From the NCBI GenBank assembly GCA_015956445.1, contig WIUZ02000025.1, positions 186,001-250,000 of the forward strand: a DNA stretch of 64,000 nucleotides. The letters run 5' to 3'. Position 1 is the stretch's first letter; each line of letters opens with the position of its first letter. The notes under the pieces were generated by a model. That model saw only the letters and a program-made list of their open reading frames with translations, ran no database searches and was not told where the DNA came from. Of this stretch, positions 48,101-58,937 are shown one piece after another. The translations under genes were made by a program, and so were the position numbers. This stretch comes from Thelephora terrestris. Taxonomy: Eukaryota; Basidiomycota; Agaricomycetes; Thelephorales; Thelephoraceae.

Positions 48101-49070
48101 GCGGGCAAGGTGAAGCCAACGAGCATCAAGAAAACTTCACCTTTGTTCCACAGACACCCCATCCCTTGACAGGCACCTAGAATTCCGCTAGTCACGGAAA
48201 CTCGCCTTCCCCTCAGTCAACTGTCAAGGGCGCAGATATCGGGATTCTCGATATCGCGTGACCTACCCTCGCACGTGGACTTTGATCACGCTCTCGCCCT
48301 CATTCAGACCATTCTTCGTGAGCGGCAACGTACTAGATGCTAACACGAGAGTTTTTGGGCGGTCTACGTTCTCCGCGCCACCGTGTCGCCGATGGGCGTC
48401 GATCGGCGGCGATTACTCCAGGTGACCCACGAATTGATCGATCCTCGACCATGGGGGTTTGCTGATTGTGTGGCCGAAATGCCAGGTGATGTATGCGGAT
48501 TTGTCCTGGCTTGAAGGCTGAAGCTTTAACCTTGAAGTTCTTACCCCTCTTGGTAAGCAAGGAGTTCGCCGCGACATTGAGGGGTTACATTTCGAAACCC
48601 TTCGAGCACCCTGAAATTCCTCAGGAGCCTTGATTCAGTATCCTTGCGTCTGCACGTTGCCTCCTTTCCAATCCGACTGGGTGGGGAACACTGGTAAATT
48701 CGCAGGGCCTACTTTGTCAACGTGGTCACACGTTCGACGTCGGCAACTCAATTTTATGGTGTCTTACAAAGTCACCATAGCGTGGAATCGAACCTCCGGT
48801 AATTCTTTCCTAGTGTTTTTAATCGGTTCCAATGGCACGATTAGTACGCTGGTGGGTCGGGCCAGGATGATTCGTCAGATGTCGCAATCCGCAGGTTCTA
48901 AAACGGAGGATGGTCTGTGATAGAAATGTTCGTTTAAGAGGTGAAGCGGGTGTCTCAAGTCCGATGGTTTCGCTCCAGGTGATCACTCTTTGCGCTACTC
49001 TCGCTCTGTTTTACGAGTCGAAGCACCCCCAAATTCCACAGGGGGCCATGTGGAGTGGTGCGTCCGCTAA
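48101..49070 (+). repeat. Tandem non-coding duplication, right copy
   Basis: Second copy of the 46870-48100 block, offset about 1.24-1.28 kb. It holds a 54-codon frame starting MVSYKVTIAWNRTSGN at about 48757, vaguely lectin-like at its start. The matching stretch in the left copy does not keep it, so I do not call a gene. Confidence 0.7.
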
Positions 49071-49825
49071 TTTTCAGGGGGGCACCTGCTGGGAAACGTG
49101 TGGTTCTCGGTTGCGCAATCTTTGCGTTTTACGTTCTGACGAGTGATTCAATTTAGACTGGTCGCCGAGCGCTCTAGGACAGTCGCGCTCCTAGGTCTAT
49201 TGGCTGGACAATGCTGGTTCCACGATAGGGTTAGTGCTCGATATTCAATACTCACCAAGAACTCTGCGTAAAAACTCCGCTTTTGAGCCTGCCTCGGAAG
49301 ATCGAACAGGCTTTGGCCCTTTGCGATTGAACCGGCTCCCTGACGCCAACCGTCGGTAATGATGCGGGCTCTGGACGAATCACGAGAATCACACTTAGCC
49401 ATTGAATTCGTGACATATACACTGTATTGAACTTTCTCAATCGAAGGGCCTCGAGCAGGCTCGAGCACTTTGAGAACACGGGGTTAGTATGTAAAGGTCG
49501 TCATCTTGACCAATGTGCGCGTGCGATTGAACATAAGAGATCAAATACATACCACACTGCCATCCGGGAGTTTCGCCCTCCGAATAGTAGAGGATTGTGT
49601 ACGAGTAGTGGCCGCTAGAGGAGAAGTCGCTGCGTGGGGGGAAGCTGTTGTTTGATGGAATATTGTAAGGCGATCCGTAGTCACGGGGGTGACTGGAGCC
49701 GAAGTGTGACTGTGCCTGGCCTGCTGACCACCTAGGCCCGCCCACTTCTCAATGGCCTCAATGTCTAGTGTCTAGAGAGGTCGTCATATGTCACCCCGAG
49801 CACGTTCGAGGGTAACCCGGATTCC
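49071..49825. other. Intergenic, upstream region of lectin copy 4
   Basis: No gene recognised. A CTCGAGCAGGCTCGAG-type inverted repeat occurs near 49450. Weak resemblance to the upstream flank of the other lectin units, not conclusive. Confidence 0.45.
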
Positions 49826-49833
49826 TATAAATA
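49826..49833 (+). promoter_or_regulatory. TATA box of lectin copy 4
   Basis: TATAAATA, 88-95 bp before the ATG at 49921, the same spacing as in the other lectin copies. Confidence 0.7.
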
Positions 49834-49920
49834 CAGGACAAGTGCAAGCACCATGAGTCACGAACCTTACCACCAGTTCGCTTCTACCACCCACTCCAAA
49901 CCTCAACCTCAGTTTCTCTC

Positions 49921-51009
49921 ATGTCACTAGACGGACCTATCACAGGGACAGGCATCTCCGTCATAACCGACAGACAATGGTCACTTGGAATCTTTTTCCA
50001 ATTGCTTGATGGCCAGCTCGATCTAGTCAAGCACAAAGACGGCGTATGGGCACCCGGCGAGCATCTCGCGGCCAAGCCCGTTGACGCCTCCCCGTTTGCT
50101 TCCATCACTTATAACGGCGGGAAAGAGGTGGGTAGGCCCCCGCGTCATCTGTACACCGCCTTACGAGTACCTTTGAAGGTTCGCGTGTACTACATTGACA
50201 CCGAATACGTTCTCCAAGAGTACTGCCACACAGATGGCAAAGGCTGGTACCCAGGAGAGATTGGACTTCTGAGGGCTAAAGTTACCCCTGGCTCCGGTCT
50301 TGCCGCTATCGTATATGGTCCTCTGGAGCTCGGCGGCGGCGAGGAACCTGGCGATCATATTCGTGTTTACTATCAAGGTGAGTGCCTTCCACGCCTGTCA
50401 CGATAGCCATATATTGAAACGAACGGCAGAGGCCGGGTCTCATACCGTCAAGGAATTAGCAAATGACGGCCACTGGCACACCGGGGACCTGAATATCACA
50501 CACGCTTTCGGAGGCACGAGCCTTGCAGCTGTGACGTACTACTTTGACCGACAAACCCAAATTCGTGTCTATTACCAAGACCAGAACCTCGGCCTCAAGG
50601 AACACGGCCACAACGGCAGTGGTTGGTTCGAAGGTTCGTTCATTGGCAGTCCTACATAACATCATCTGTCCGATTGTAACTCAAACTTGTCATAGGCGGA
50701 TTCAACCCTGGACCCGCAGCAGCTCAGACACCCCTCGCAGCTCTCGCCTTTGGCGGTGTGGAGTTGCAAGTCTACTGGCGTGACCTTTACGGTCGCATAG
50801 TCTTCGACAGGAACACCGGGTCCTGGGGTGGTGCCAAGGCCATTGAGCCAATCGGGCCTGGTTACAGACTCGCCGCACTCCAATGGGACAACGGGAAATA
50901 CCTGAGGGTCTACTATCAGCTTTTCGACCGTGCCTTGGTTGAATTCTACAGTGACGACGGAGGCCATACGTGGTCTCAAAGCAAGTCTCACTTGAAGGGT
51001 AGTACCTAA
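49921..51009 (+). CDS. Fucose-specific lectin, six-bladed propeller (copy 4, diverged)
   Basis: Older paralogue of copies 1-3 with introns at the same positions and phases. It starts MSLDGPITGTGISVITDRQW and ends QSKSHLKGST at 51009. Blades: SLGIFFQ, VRVYYIDTEYVLQEYCHTDG, IRVYYQ..VKELANDGHW, IRVYYQDQNLGLKEHGHNG, LQVYWRDLYGRIVFDRNTGS, LRVYYQLFDRALVEFYSDDG. Four blades retain Arg...Glu, the same four as in copies 1-3, with blades 1 and 5 degenerate. In place of the Cys-Trp of blade 2 it has Cys-His. The flanks are not those of the tandem units, so it was not produced by the recent duplications. It looks intact, with a TATA box and no signal peptide. Confidence 0.9.
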
Positions 51010-52462
51010 GCTCAACGGCAAACTTGACGTGGCCGATGTTTCCAACATTTTGCTAATGTACGAAATTTCTCCGTGTTGTACAACTAGAATGTGAAGATCT
51101 CTTGCGATTGTTTACTTGAACTGAACCGGGCGTGTAGTCCATTCACTTGTCTTGTTCGTCCTTGTATGGCTTGACTCCTCCAGACATCTCCGGCTCAGCC
51201 TTGGACTTGCTCCCTACCCTACCCTCCCAAATCTAAAGACACAACTCAAAGACAGAATCGACAAGAAAACAACCTCCGAATCCAGTCTCATTTGCTATCA
51301 ATGACTTATCGTGGGGATCCCAACACGCCCAGCTAAGAGTTTGCAGCCTCCATTCTTTGCGTCGTGCCGCTGGTGGATGTAGATCAATCATTTCACGGTG
51401 CATTCATCATGCCGAAACTGTGATCGAACACGCGTCTCATATTGACCGTCCACATGCTCGCGTTTACTGGCCTGGAGAGAATTGCCAAGCGGGGATTGGG
51501 TTCCCGCCAGATGTTTTTAGTTCTTCGATGAGAGAGTTGTTGGCACGGCGATTCGTTTGGTGCTGGATGGACGTCGACCGATTCAATCCGACAACCTAAC
51601 CGCGTGCGGGAGTTGATTCGGAGATGATTGCGGAACAACCTGGCCAACGGTAGACGGTGGCCAAATTCAGTATCGCCCCCGGGGCAGTAGTCGACGTTTA
51701 TGTGTATAGACGATTTGAGTTGTTGAGTTGGCATTTTGAAATCTCCTATTATCTGGAGGTAAGTCCTACGATGGTATGGTGCGAGTTGCTTGTTCACAGG
51801 CGCGAGAAACGATCCTAGGCTGAGTGGCGGTCCTGACTGGGAGCATTCGGAACCAACAGATGATCTGTGTAGCCAGAAAATTAGCGGGATGGAGCGTGGC
51901 TGTGGGCCGTGTGGTAAATTGCCCCCCCCCCCCCCCCCCCCCCCCCCCCGAGATGTCAACTTGGAGCTCCTAAATGCGCGAATCCGGTAAACAAGCTCGA
52001 AGAACCAAGCATTGAAAGTCTTGCTATCAACAAGGAGCCATATTTGCCGGACGGTTCGCAACGTTGGGAGGCCAGGTGCTACTACGCTTCTTTATTCGCG
52101 TCCAGTGACACCTGCACGGCAGCTTTCTGCTTCCCAGGAGGCTAAAAGCCGCCGATGGAAGACGGGACGCTTCTGATTTGCACCGGTAGCTCCTGTCTCG
52201 ACGGACCGGGGTTTCGTGTTCAAAGCCGCGATCCTCAAGCTACCCTATACATCGGGACAGATGTCGACACGGATGTGTCAATCTAATTGATACCAAGGGT
52301 TTCTCAAGCCCGCCTTCGAATCGGACAGCAGATGGTGATGGTCTTTGAAGTCGAAGCCGTGATGTGTAAGGTGATGAGAGAGGCGTGCATCAGTTACGTC
52401 GAAACGCGCTGGTGCAGTGAGCGCTCAACTCCTTAGCTGCTTTTCCCCTCCCCACTCTCTCG
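51010..52462. other. Intergenic between lectin copy 4 and the F-box-like gene
   Basis: No gene recognised. A 222-codon minus-strand frame (51393-52061) includes the poly-C tract as a poly-Gly run and has no family signal, so it is probably chance. Confidence 0.55.
51922..51949. repeat. Poly-C tract, 28 bp
   Basis: Uninterrupted run of 28 C residues, the longest homopolymer noticed in the window. Confidence 0.9.
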
Positions 52463-53656
52463 ATGGATTTGGAAACCCTTGAAGCAAGACAATCCGCCTC
52501 TGCGGAAGCCAGCACGATCGCCGTTCCCTCAATCCCCATGATCCCACAAGATATCATCCACGAAATCCTGTATTACATCGTCCCCGATCCAAACTTTAGA
52601 CTCGCCCTCCGATCGTGCTCGCTCGTCTCCAAGTTATGGATAGCACCGGCCCAGCGGCATCTCTTCCACACCCTCTCCTTCACCGGGAGGGACATGTTCA
52701 AGTGGCTCAAGGCGTTTCCGGTACCAGAGCAGACTCCCGCTCACCACGTGAGGGATTTGCGCCTCTCACTAGGAGGGCTTCACGACGCCCCTGACGACTT
52801 CTTCAGACGCATCCGGTGGTTTACAGGCGTGAGGAAGTTGACTGTATTAGGGAAAGATATATCCCATTCCGTGCCGGGACTACACACCCGCAGAAGATAT
52901 CCGCTATTTGTGGCTTGTTCGCCCTCCAATACCGTCACGGCTACCGTCTTGCAGATTTGGGACGTTATGGCGCAGCTACAGAATTTGAATGATCTGGCGC
53001 TATCAGGGTCTCTTGGTGCGGTGGACAGGAGTAATCTGCAGAAGATTGGAACGGGGTTGAGGGGGGATTTCAGAGGGCAATTGCGACTGCTGAAGATGCC
53101 AGCTGACGACTTGGGGGACATCATCAACATGCTACTCGAGATTCCGGATGGGTTGCAATTCACCGAGGTAGAAATCCATAGTGTGAACGGGTGTCTCATC
53201 CCATCCGCGAGCCTCGCGGAGGCCTGTGGAGGGAGTCTCGTGAAGCTGTCGTACGCTGTTGACCATCACGGTATGTAAATCTAGCTGTCTTCTACTTTGG
53301 TGCGCGTAGTACTCTCCTCACACTTTCTCCCCACTTAGATGGTCCTGATGCTCTTGACCATTCATTCAACTTTTCGAGATCGCCAAATCTCAAAGAAGTG
53401 AAGTTTGCTGTCGATTGGCGTGGCGGGAGTTTGCTTTGGATCCCCATAGCCCTTTCAACGCTCAAACCTACCACGTCACCGCGTTTGTCCATCATCCGTC
53501 TCAGTTTGCGTAGCACGGCAAGATATGTCAACCCCAGAGATCGGTGGGAAAGGTTGTGTGACGACCTTCGGCGAGTCGAAGGCGAAGTCGCCCGAATCAA
53601 ACGTGAATTCGCAGGAGAAGTGAATTTGATTGTCTCTCGGCCTCCATGGTTTAGGG
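52463..53656 (+). pseudogene. F-box-like gene, 5' part, split by the Copia element
   Basis: F-box proteins recruit substrates to SCF ubiquitin ligases; Agaricomycetes carry large, fast-evolving sets. The N-terminus has IPMIPQDIIHEILYYIVPD then LRSCSLVSKLWIAPAQRHLF, a typical F-box-like start. It is followed by a Leu-rich C-terminal region (NDLALSGSLG, LKMPADDLGDIINML) without a clear named domain. Two exons, joined through an intron of about 66 bp after AVDHH into DGPDALDHSFNF. ATG is at 52463. At 53656 the frame runs into the 5' LTR and ends after 14 foreign codons at 53697. The original frame continues on the far side of the element at 58757. Probably inactivated recently. Confidence 0.8.
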
Positions 53657-53904
53657 TGTTGGAAAACGCAGATCCCGTGCCAAAGGCCCGGCTATGAGCC
53701 GTGAGGATCGGCCCGACTCTTTGAGGTTGTATGTGGCGCTTTGATATGTTTCACTGTCTTTCGTCTTGCATCCAGTTCTCTTTGTCACTTTCACTTCTTT
53801 GATATATGTAGCTTACGCGTACACCACCCAACTGTATATAAAGCTAGCTATTTATCTCGAATGAACTATCTGTTTTTACCCATCTTATCTTGCGCACGCC
53901 GTTA
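53657..53904 (+). repeat. 5' LTR of the Copia element
   Basis: Begins TGTTGG. Contains a TATATAAA box near its 3' half and matches the 3' LTR throughout. Preceded by target duplication TAGGG (53652-53656). Confidence 0.95.
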
Positions 53905-53920
53905 GGTTATGAGCCCGGCG
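53905..53920 (+). other. Primer-binding site, half-tRNA type
   Basis: GGTTATGAGCCCGGCG follows the LTR. It is complementary to the anticodon region (CAT) of an initiator methionine tRNA rather than to a tRNA 3' end, as in Drosophila copia, where a cleaved half-tRNA primes reverse transcription. Confidence 0.75.
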
Positions 53921-54052
53921 TTGTAACTCTCTTGCTCATCGAGTCAAACGACCTAGACGACCTACTTTCGCCGACCCCAACGACCCTCGTTATTGCTAGA
54001 CGACCCCTCTGCACCACCTACCCCTTTCCGACACTCGAGGAGCGCACTTACC

Positions 54053-57000
54053 ATGTCAGACTCGAATTCTAACTTTTCTATCCTCTCCACTGTCCCCAAA
54101 CTTGACCCCGACGGCACCAACTGGCATCTGTTCAAGATCCTGTTCGCGAATTTCATGGATGGCCATGTCCTTGAACGACTTTACAAACCCGAGAACTACC
54201 CTGCCGAGACGTACGAAGACGTCGAACCGAAGCCATCCAAGAAGGATGGAGAAGACGAGAGTGACCTCCAGAAGCGTATGGACGTTTGGGAGGAAGGAGA
54301 GAGCCGGTGGAAGGAAGAAATGAAGTCCTGCAGAAAGGACAACGCGAAAGCGATAGCTGCTTTAGCAAAGGTACTCCCCACCTCTGTCTACATCGACATA
54401 TCAAAGGATAAGCACTTCTGCGGCATGTGGAAAGCCCTCGAAACGAGATTCGAGGCACTCACCGAGCACCAAAAGTCAAATCTGAAGGGTCGCCTCTACC
54501 AGATGGTCTGCAACGAGAAGGACAACGTCATCGCCCACCTCGAAGATATGGAATCCATCTACCAGCAACTTGCCAGCCGCAGCATCCTCATTCCCGACGA
54601 GGATTACGTCGACGCGATCATCCGCTCCCTACCTCAGTCGTACTCCAACATAATATCGTCGACGGTCAACATAAATCGAAAAATGAAGCTACCTACCTTG
54701 CCAGCCGAGATTAAGGACATCGCTCGCAAAGAATACGAGGCCCGACAAAGCATGCAGCCCCGAGGAGGAAGAGCTCGATCGAACGAGATCGCCTTGCACG
54801 CCGACGCGAGAGGACGCGGGAGAGGCCGAGGACGAGGACGAGGAGGTCCCAGAGGAAGAGGAAACTCCAGAGGAGGAGGCGGAGGAGGCGGAGGAGGAGA
54901 CCGAGGAACCGGCGACAGAGACCAGTCAAGATTCACCTGTTTCAACTGCGGAGGCAAAGGGCACAAGGCCGCCGATTGCCCGAGCCCCAGGAAGCCCCGA
55001 GGAGAGAAGCGAGACGAGAGGAACGGAAATGGGGAAAGGAGAGAGCGGGAAACCGCTGCGATAGCGGAGGACGAATTTGAGGAAGCCTGGATGGCTATGG
55101 CCCAAGGTACCAGCGTGTTTGCTGACGAAGTGGCATTGGAGCCAGAAACCCCCTCCTATCCTGAAGAGATCCCTGTTCCCACCGAAACGACCTTAGAACA
55201 GGCCCTCGCGATGCCATCGAATGGACGACGGACAAGCAACTCACCTTCCACGGAAATCTACGACTCCGGGTGTACTCGACATATGACACCTGATCGACAC
55301 CGCCTAATCAATTATCGGTCAATCGCACCGAAATCTATTGGCGCCGCAAATCAAGAGTCGTTCTCAGCGATTGGTGAAGGAGATATGATTGTCTACGCAC
55401 CGAACGGCTCAACGCCCACGAAAATCCGTCTCCGCAACGTCCTCTACGCCCCGAACATGGGCTGCACCCTCATCTCCATCAGCCAAATTGATCAGGCCGG
55501 CTATTCCGTGGCCTTCCAGGATGGAAAGTGCGTCATCCGGAACCCAAAAAGCCAAGTTGTCGCCCAGATCCCGAGATCCCGTGGACTCTATCGAGTTGAA
55601 GAAAACCCCCTTTACGCCCTGAGTGCTGAGACACTCACCCTCGATGAACTTCACCGACGCCATGGGCACGTTGCCCACTCGACTCTAAAGAAGATGGTCA
55701 GCGAAGGTCTTATCGCTGGAATCAGGCTGAAAGAAGAACCTCCTACCCCCTGCAAACCCTGCCTACTTGCGAAAGCGAAGAGGAAGCCGATCCCGAGTTC
55801 CCGCACCGGGAAGCGATCCGAGAAGCTCGGAGAGCTCATCTATAGTGACGTCTGGGGACCTGCCACTACGCGAACCGTTGGGCACGCCGAGTACTACGTC
55901 ATCTTCGTTGACGACGCGAAGCGTTGGATCTCGATTGATCTGATGCGTAAGAAGTCAGAAGTCCTCGCCAACTACCAGAATTACGAAGCGTGGCTGAGGA
56001 CCCAGTTCGGTGTGGACATCAAAACCTTTCAGTCCGACAAGGGAGGAGAATATACTTCCGGTGACTTTCTGCAACACACCAAGTCGAAAGGAACGGTTCA
56101 TCGCTTCTCGGTCCACGACGTTCACGGCCAGAACGGTGTCCCGGAGCGAGCACACTACACCCTGCTCGATGGCGTTCGAGCCCTTCTATCCGCAAGCGGA
56201 CTACCGGCATCGCTCTGGGGAGAAGCGCTTAAGCACACGGTCTGGATCCGAAACCGATCGCCCGCAAAAGCCCTCGACGGAATGACGCCTTATGAGGCTC
56301 TGTATGGAGAAAAGCCGAGCTTGAAGGGAACGAGAGAGTGGGGGAGCCTCTGCTGGGTGACGAAGAAGACGTCCAAGATCCGCGAACGCGCCGAGGAAGG
56401 CCGATGGATTGGTTTCGACGACTCGAGCAAAGGGCACAGGATCTACTGGCCCACCAGGAGAACCATTTCTGTGGAATACGACGTCAATTTTATGCCCGCT
56501 CCTGACCCGCCGCTGCTCGAGGGGGAGATAGAGAATACCGATTTCGATTTTGATGATTTCGACGACCCTCAAGAACCTTCTAAAGTCACCGCCAAACCCG
56601 TCGAAGTCCATCAAGAACCTGTCGATCAGAGCGATCAGGAAGCTGTCAAGACGTCAAACCTTGACGAACGTCAAACCTCGAACGACGAACCTGCCGAGCA
56701 ATCTAAGTCCCTCGAGGAGCCTGTTCCTAATCCCGAACCTGCCGGAAATCCTCCAGCCGTAAAGGCACCCGCAAGACGACCCTGGTATCAAGCTTACCAC
56801 GATCAGTCCAACGTTCTCGAGTCCCGACTCCGATCCAGAGACAAGACAAGCACCCCTTCTAAAGATCAAGAACCTCAGGGGGAGTCCGGACAAGAGGAAC
56901 TCGCAATGGTCGCTGCGATCTCCTTCCACGAAGGAATGGAACCCAGGACTATTCAGGAAGTCTACGGAAGGCCGGATAGATCGCAATGGGAGGAGGCGAT

Positions 57001-58501
57001 GAAGGAGGAGCTCGAGAAGCTGATTAGGAGGAATACTTGGAAAATCATTCCAAAACCCGAAGGAGCCAATATCGTCGGATCCAAGTGGGTTTTCCGACTC
57101 AAGAAGGATGCCAATGGGAACGTCACATCTCACCGAGCGAGACTGGTTGCCCAAGGATTCACGCAAGTCCACGGAGTCGACTTCGATGACACCTTTGCCC
57201 CGATCGCGCGGATGGTCTCGATCCGGACGGTTCTAGCACTCGCGGCTAGATTAGATTGGGAGATCCATCAAGTGGATGTCAAGTCTGCCTACCTTTACGG
57301 CGAACTCAACGACGATGAAGTCATCTACATGAAACCCCCTCCTGGCGAGATCAAGATCTGCAAAGACGGCTACGTCCTTCGACTCCTGAAGGCGCTCTAC
57401 GGACTCAAACAGAGTGGACGCCGATGGTACCAAGTCCTCCGGAAAGTCCTTGGAGATATCGGTCTAACCCGATCTGAACACGACCACGCAGTGTTTTTCC
57501 GCCGCGAAAACGGAACCCTCACCACCATCCTACTTGCCCACGTCGACGACTTCACCATCACCGCTGCGGATTCTGCCCTCATCAAAGCGACGAAAGACGG
57601 ACTTCGAAAACACCTCGAGATCCATGATATGGGTGAGATTCACTGGATGCTCGGACTCGAGATCAAGAGGAATCGTGAACTCCGCACCATCTCCCTATCC
57701 CAACGCTCCTACATCGATTCTATCATTACTCGCTACGGTTTCGAAGACGCCAAGCCTTTATCCATCCCCATCGTCGCCAACTCCACCTTATCTCGAAACG
57801 ACTGTCCAACGACCACCGCTGACATCGGCAAGATGGCCGGACGCCCTTATCGAGAAGCCGTCGGATCTCTGATGTATGCCGCTGTCGGAACCCGTCCCGA
57901 CATTTCCTTCGCTGTTGGACAAGTCGCGCGTTTCTCAGACAACCCCGGACAACCACACTGGGAGGCCGTAAAACGAATCTTCTGTTATCTCAAAGGAACA
58001 CGTGACCATTGGCTCGTCTACGGAGAGCAAGGCCCTTCGATCTCTGGCTATACCGACGCTGACGGAATGTCCAACGAGGACCGACACGCCATCTCCGGAT
58101 TCGCCTTCCTTATTGATGGAGGCGCCGTGTCCTGGAGCTCGAAACGCCAATCGCTTGTCACCCTCTCGACCGCCGAAGCTGAATACGTTGCCGCCACCCA
58201 CGCCGCCAAGGAAGCCATCTGGCTCAGAGAATTTATCTCTGAAGTCTACCAACCCCAAGGCCCGATGCCTCTCCATTCCGATTCCCAATCCGCCATCGCT
58301 CTGGCTCGCAATGAGCAATTTCACGCACGCACGAAACACATCGACATCAGATTTCACTTTATCCGTTATGTAATAGAAGCCGGCAAGATTGTTATCGACT
58401 ACTGCCCTACCGAAGATATGGTCGCCGATACCCTCACGAAAGCTCTGCCAAGCGCCAAGGCCAAACACTTCGCATCGGCCCTAGGCCTTCGGAAGGTTTG
58501 A
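54053..58501 (+). CDS. Copia Gag-Pol polyprotein
   Basis: A single open frame of about 1,482 residues. Order: gag (about 1-290) with an Arg/Gly-rich basic stretch, zinc knuckle CFNCGGKGHKAADC (about 296-309), protease DSG (about 404), integrase zinc finger starting HRRHGHVAH (about 534), integrase core, a Pro/Glu/Ser-rich linker, reverse transcriptase starting near KWVFRLKKDANG (about 1010) with the VDD motif (about 1164), and RNase H ending near ADTLTKALP. Gag and Pol share one frame. The first ATG in frame is 54053. The frame is continuous as seen. Confidence 0.95.
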   Translation: MSDSNSNFSILSTVPKLDPDGTNWHLFKILFANFMDGHVLERLYKPENYPAETYEDVEPKPSKKDGEDESDLQKRMDVWEEGESRWKEEMKSCRKDNAKAIAALAKVLPTSVYIDISKDKHFCGMWKALETRFEALTEHQKSNLKGRLYQMVCNEKDNVIAHLEDMESIYQQLASRSILIPDEDYVDAIIRSLPQSYSNIISSTVNINRKMKLPTLPAEIKDIARKEYEARQSMQPRGGRARSNEIALHADARGRGRGRGRGRGGPRGRGNSRGGGGGGGGGDRGTGDRDQSRFTCFNCGGKGHKAADCPSPRKPRGEKRDERNGNGERRERETAAIAEDEFEEAWMAMAQGTSVFADEVALEPETPSYPEEIPVPTETTLEQALAMPSNGRRTSNSPSTEIYDSGCTRHMTPDRHRLINYRSIAPKSIGAANQESFSAIGEGDMIVYAPNGSTPTKIRLRNVLYAPNMGCTLISISQIDQAGYSVAFQDGKCVIRNPKSQVVAQIPRSRGLYRVEENPLYALSAETLTLDELHRRHGHVAHSTLKKMVSEGLIAGIRLKEEPPTPCKPCLLAKAKRKPIPSSRTGKRSEKLGELIYSDVWGPATTRTVGHAEYYVIFVDDAKRWISIDLMRKKSEVLANYQNYEAWLRTQFGVDIKTFQSDKGGEYTSGDFLQHTKSKGTVHRFSVHDVHGQNGVPERAHYTLLDGVRALLSASGLPASLWGEALKHTVWIRNRSPAKALDGMTPYEALYGEKPSLKGTREWGSLCWVTKKTSKIRERAEEGRWIGFDDSSKGHRIYWPTRRTISVEYDVNFMPAPDPPLLEGEIENTDFDFDDFDDPQEPSKVTAKPVEVHQEPVDQSDQEAVKTSNLDERQTSNDEPAEQSKSLEEPVPNPEPAGNPPAVKAPARRPWYQAYHDQSNVLESRLRSRDKTSTPSKDQEPQGESGQEELAMVAAISFHEGMEPRTIQEVYGRPDRSQWEEAMKEELEKLIRRNTWKIIPKPEGANIVGSKWVFRLKKDANGNVTSHRARLVAQGFTQVHGVDFDDTFAPIARMVSIRTVLALAARLDWEIHQVDVKSAYLYGELNDDEVIYMKPPPGEIKICKDGYVLRLLKALYGLKQSGRRWYQVLRKVLGDIGLTRSEHDHAVFFRRENGTLTTILLAHVDDFTITAADSALIKATKDGLRKHLEIHDMGEIHWMLGLEIKRNRELRTISLSQRSYIDSIITRYGFEDAKPLSIPIVANSTLSRNDCPTTTADIGKMAGRPYREAVGSLMYAAVGTRPDISFAVGQVARFSDNPGQPHWEAVKRIFCYLKGTRDHWLVYGEQGPSISGYTDADGMSNEDRHAISGFAFLIDGGAVSWSSKRQSLVTLSTAEAEYVAATHAAKEAIWLREFISEVYQPQGPMPLHSDSQSAIALARNEQFHARTKHIDIRFHFIRYVIEAGKIVIDYCPTEDMVADTLTKALPSAKAKHFASALGLRKV

Positions 58502-58508
58502 GGGGGAG

Positions 58509-58756
58509 TGTTGGAAAACGCAGATCCCGTGCCAAAGGCCCGGCTATGAGCCGTGAGGATCGGCCCGACTCTTTGAGGTTGTATGTGGCGCTTTGATATG
58601 TTTCACTGTCTTTCGTCTTGCATCCAGTTCTCTTTGTCACTTTCACTTCTTTGATATATGTAGCTTACGCGTACACCACCCAACTGTATATAAAGCTAGC
58701 TATTTATCTCGAATGAACTATCTGTTTTTACCCATCTTATCTTGCGCACGCCGTTA
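58509..58756 (+). repeat. 3' LTR of the Copia element
   Basis: Same 248 bp as the 5' LTR, followed by the second copy of the TAGGG target duplication (58757-58761). Preceded by a GAGGGGGAG polypurine tract. Confidence 0.95.
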
Positions 58757-58937
58757 TAGGGTGCGTTCGCCTGGTTCTGTTGCTCGTACGTTTCTCATCG
58801 TTCCCTCAGGCTTGATGTTGTTTTTTACGGAACCCATGGGATTTCTCCTTGTCTTTTTATCAACTCACCCACTGGACCCCAACTGCGGAAGTTTTAACGA
58901 TTCCCTACCTTTGACTTTCGACGCGGATGAACAATAG
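58757..58937 (+). pseudogene. F-box-like gene, 3' part beyond the Copia element
   Basis: Across one copy of the target duplication the host reading frame continues for about 58 codons (RSPGSVARTFLIVPSGLML, GSFNDSLPLTFDADEQ) to a stop at 58935-58937. This shows the element sits inside the last coding exon. Transcription would have to pass through both LTRs to reach it. Confidence 0.7.

Larger units (their letters stand above)
53657..58756 (+). mobile_element. Ty1/Copia LTR retrotransposon, looks whole and young
   Basis: Parts: 5' LTR 53657-53904, primer-binding site 53905-53920, one long open frame 54053-58501, polypurine tract just before 58509, and 3' LTR 58509-58756. The two 248-bp LTRs read identical by eye, and a TAGGG duplication flanks the element, so the insertion is very recent. 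Domain order gag, protease, integrase, reverse transcriptase, RNase H identifies Copia rather than Gypsy. No breaks were noticed. It is inserted in the last exon of an F-box-like gene. Confidence 0.97.

Noticed and set aside
48757-48920. Short frame MVSYKVTIAWNRTSGN resembling the start of an ABL-type lectin
   Set aside because: Similarity is limited to a few residues and the tandem copy does not preserve the frame.
51393-52061. 222-codon minus-strand frame through the poly-C tract
   Set aside because: Its low-complexity Gly run comes from the homopolymer; there is no domain, no intron support and no plausible start.
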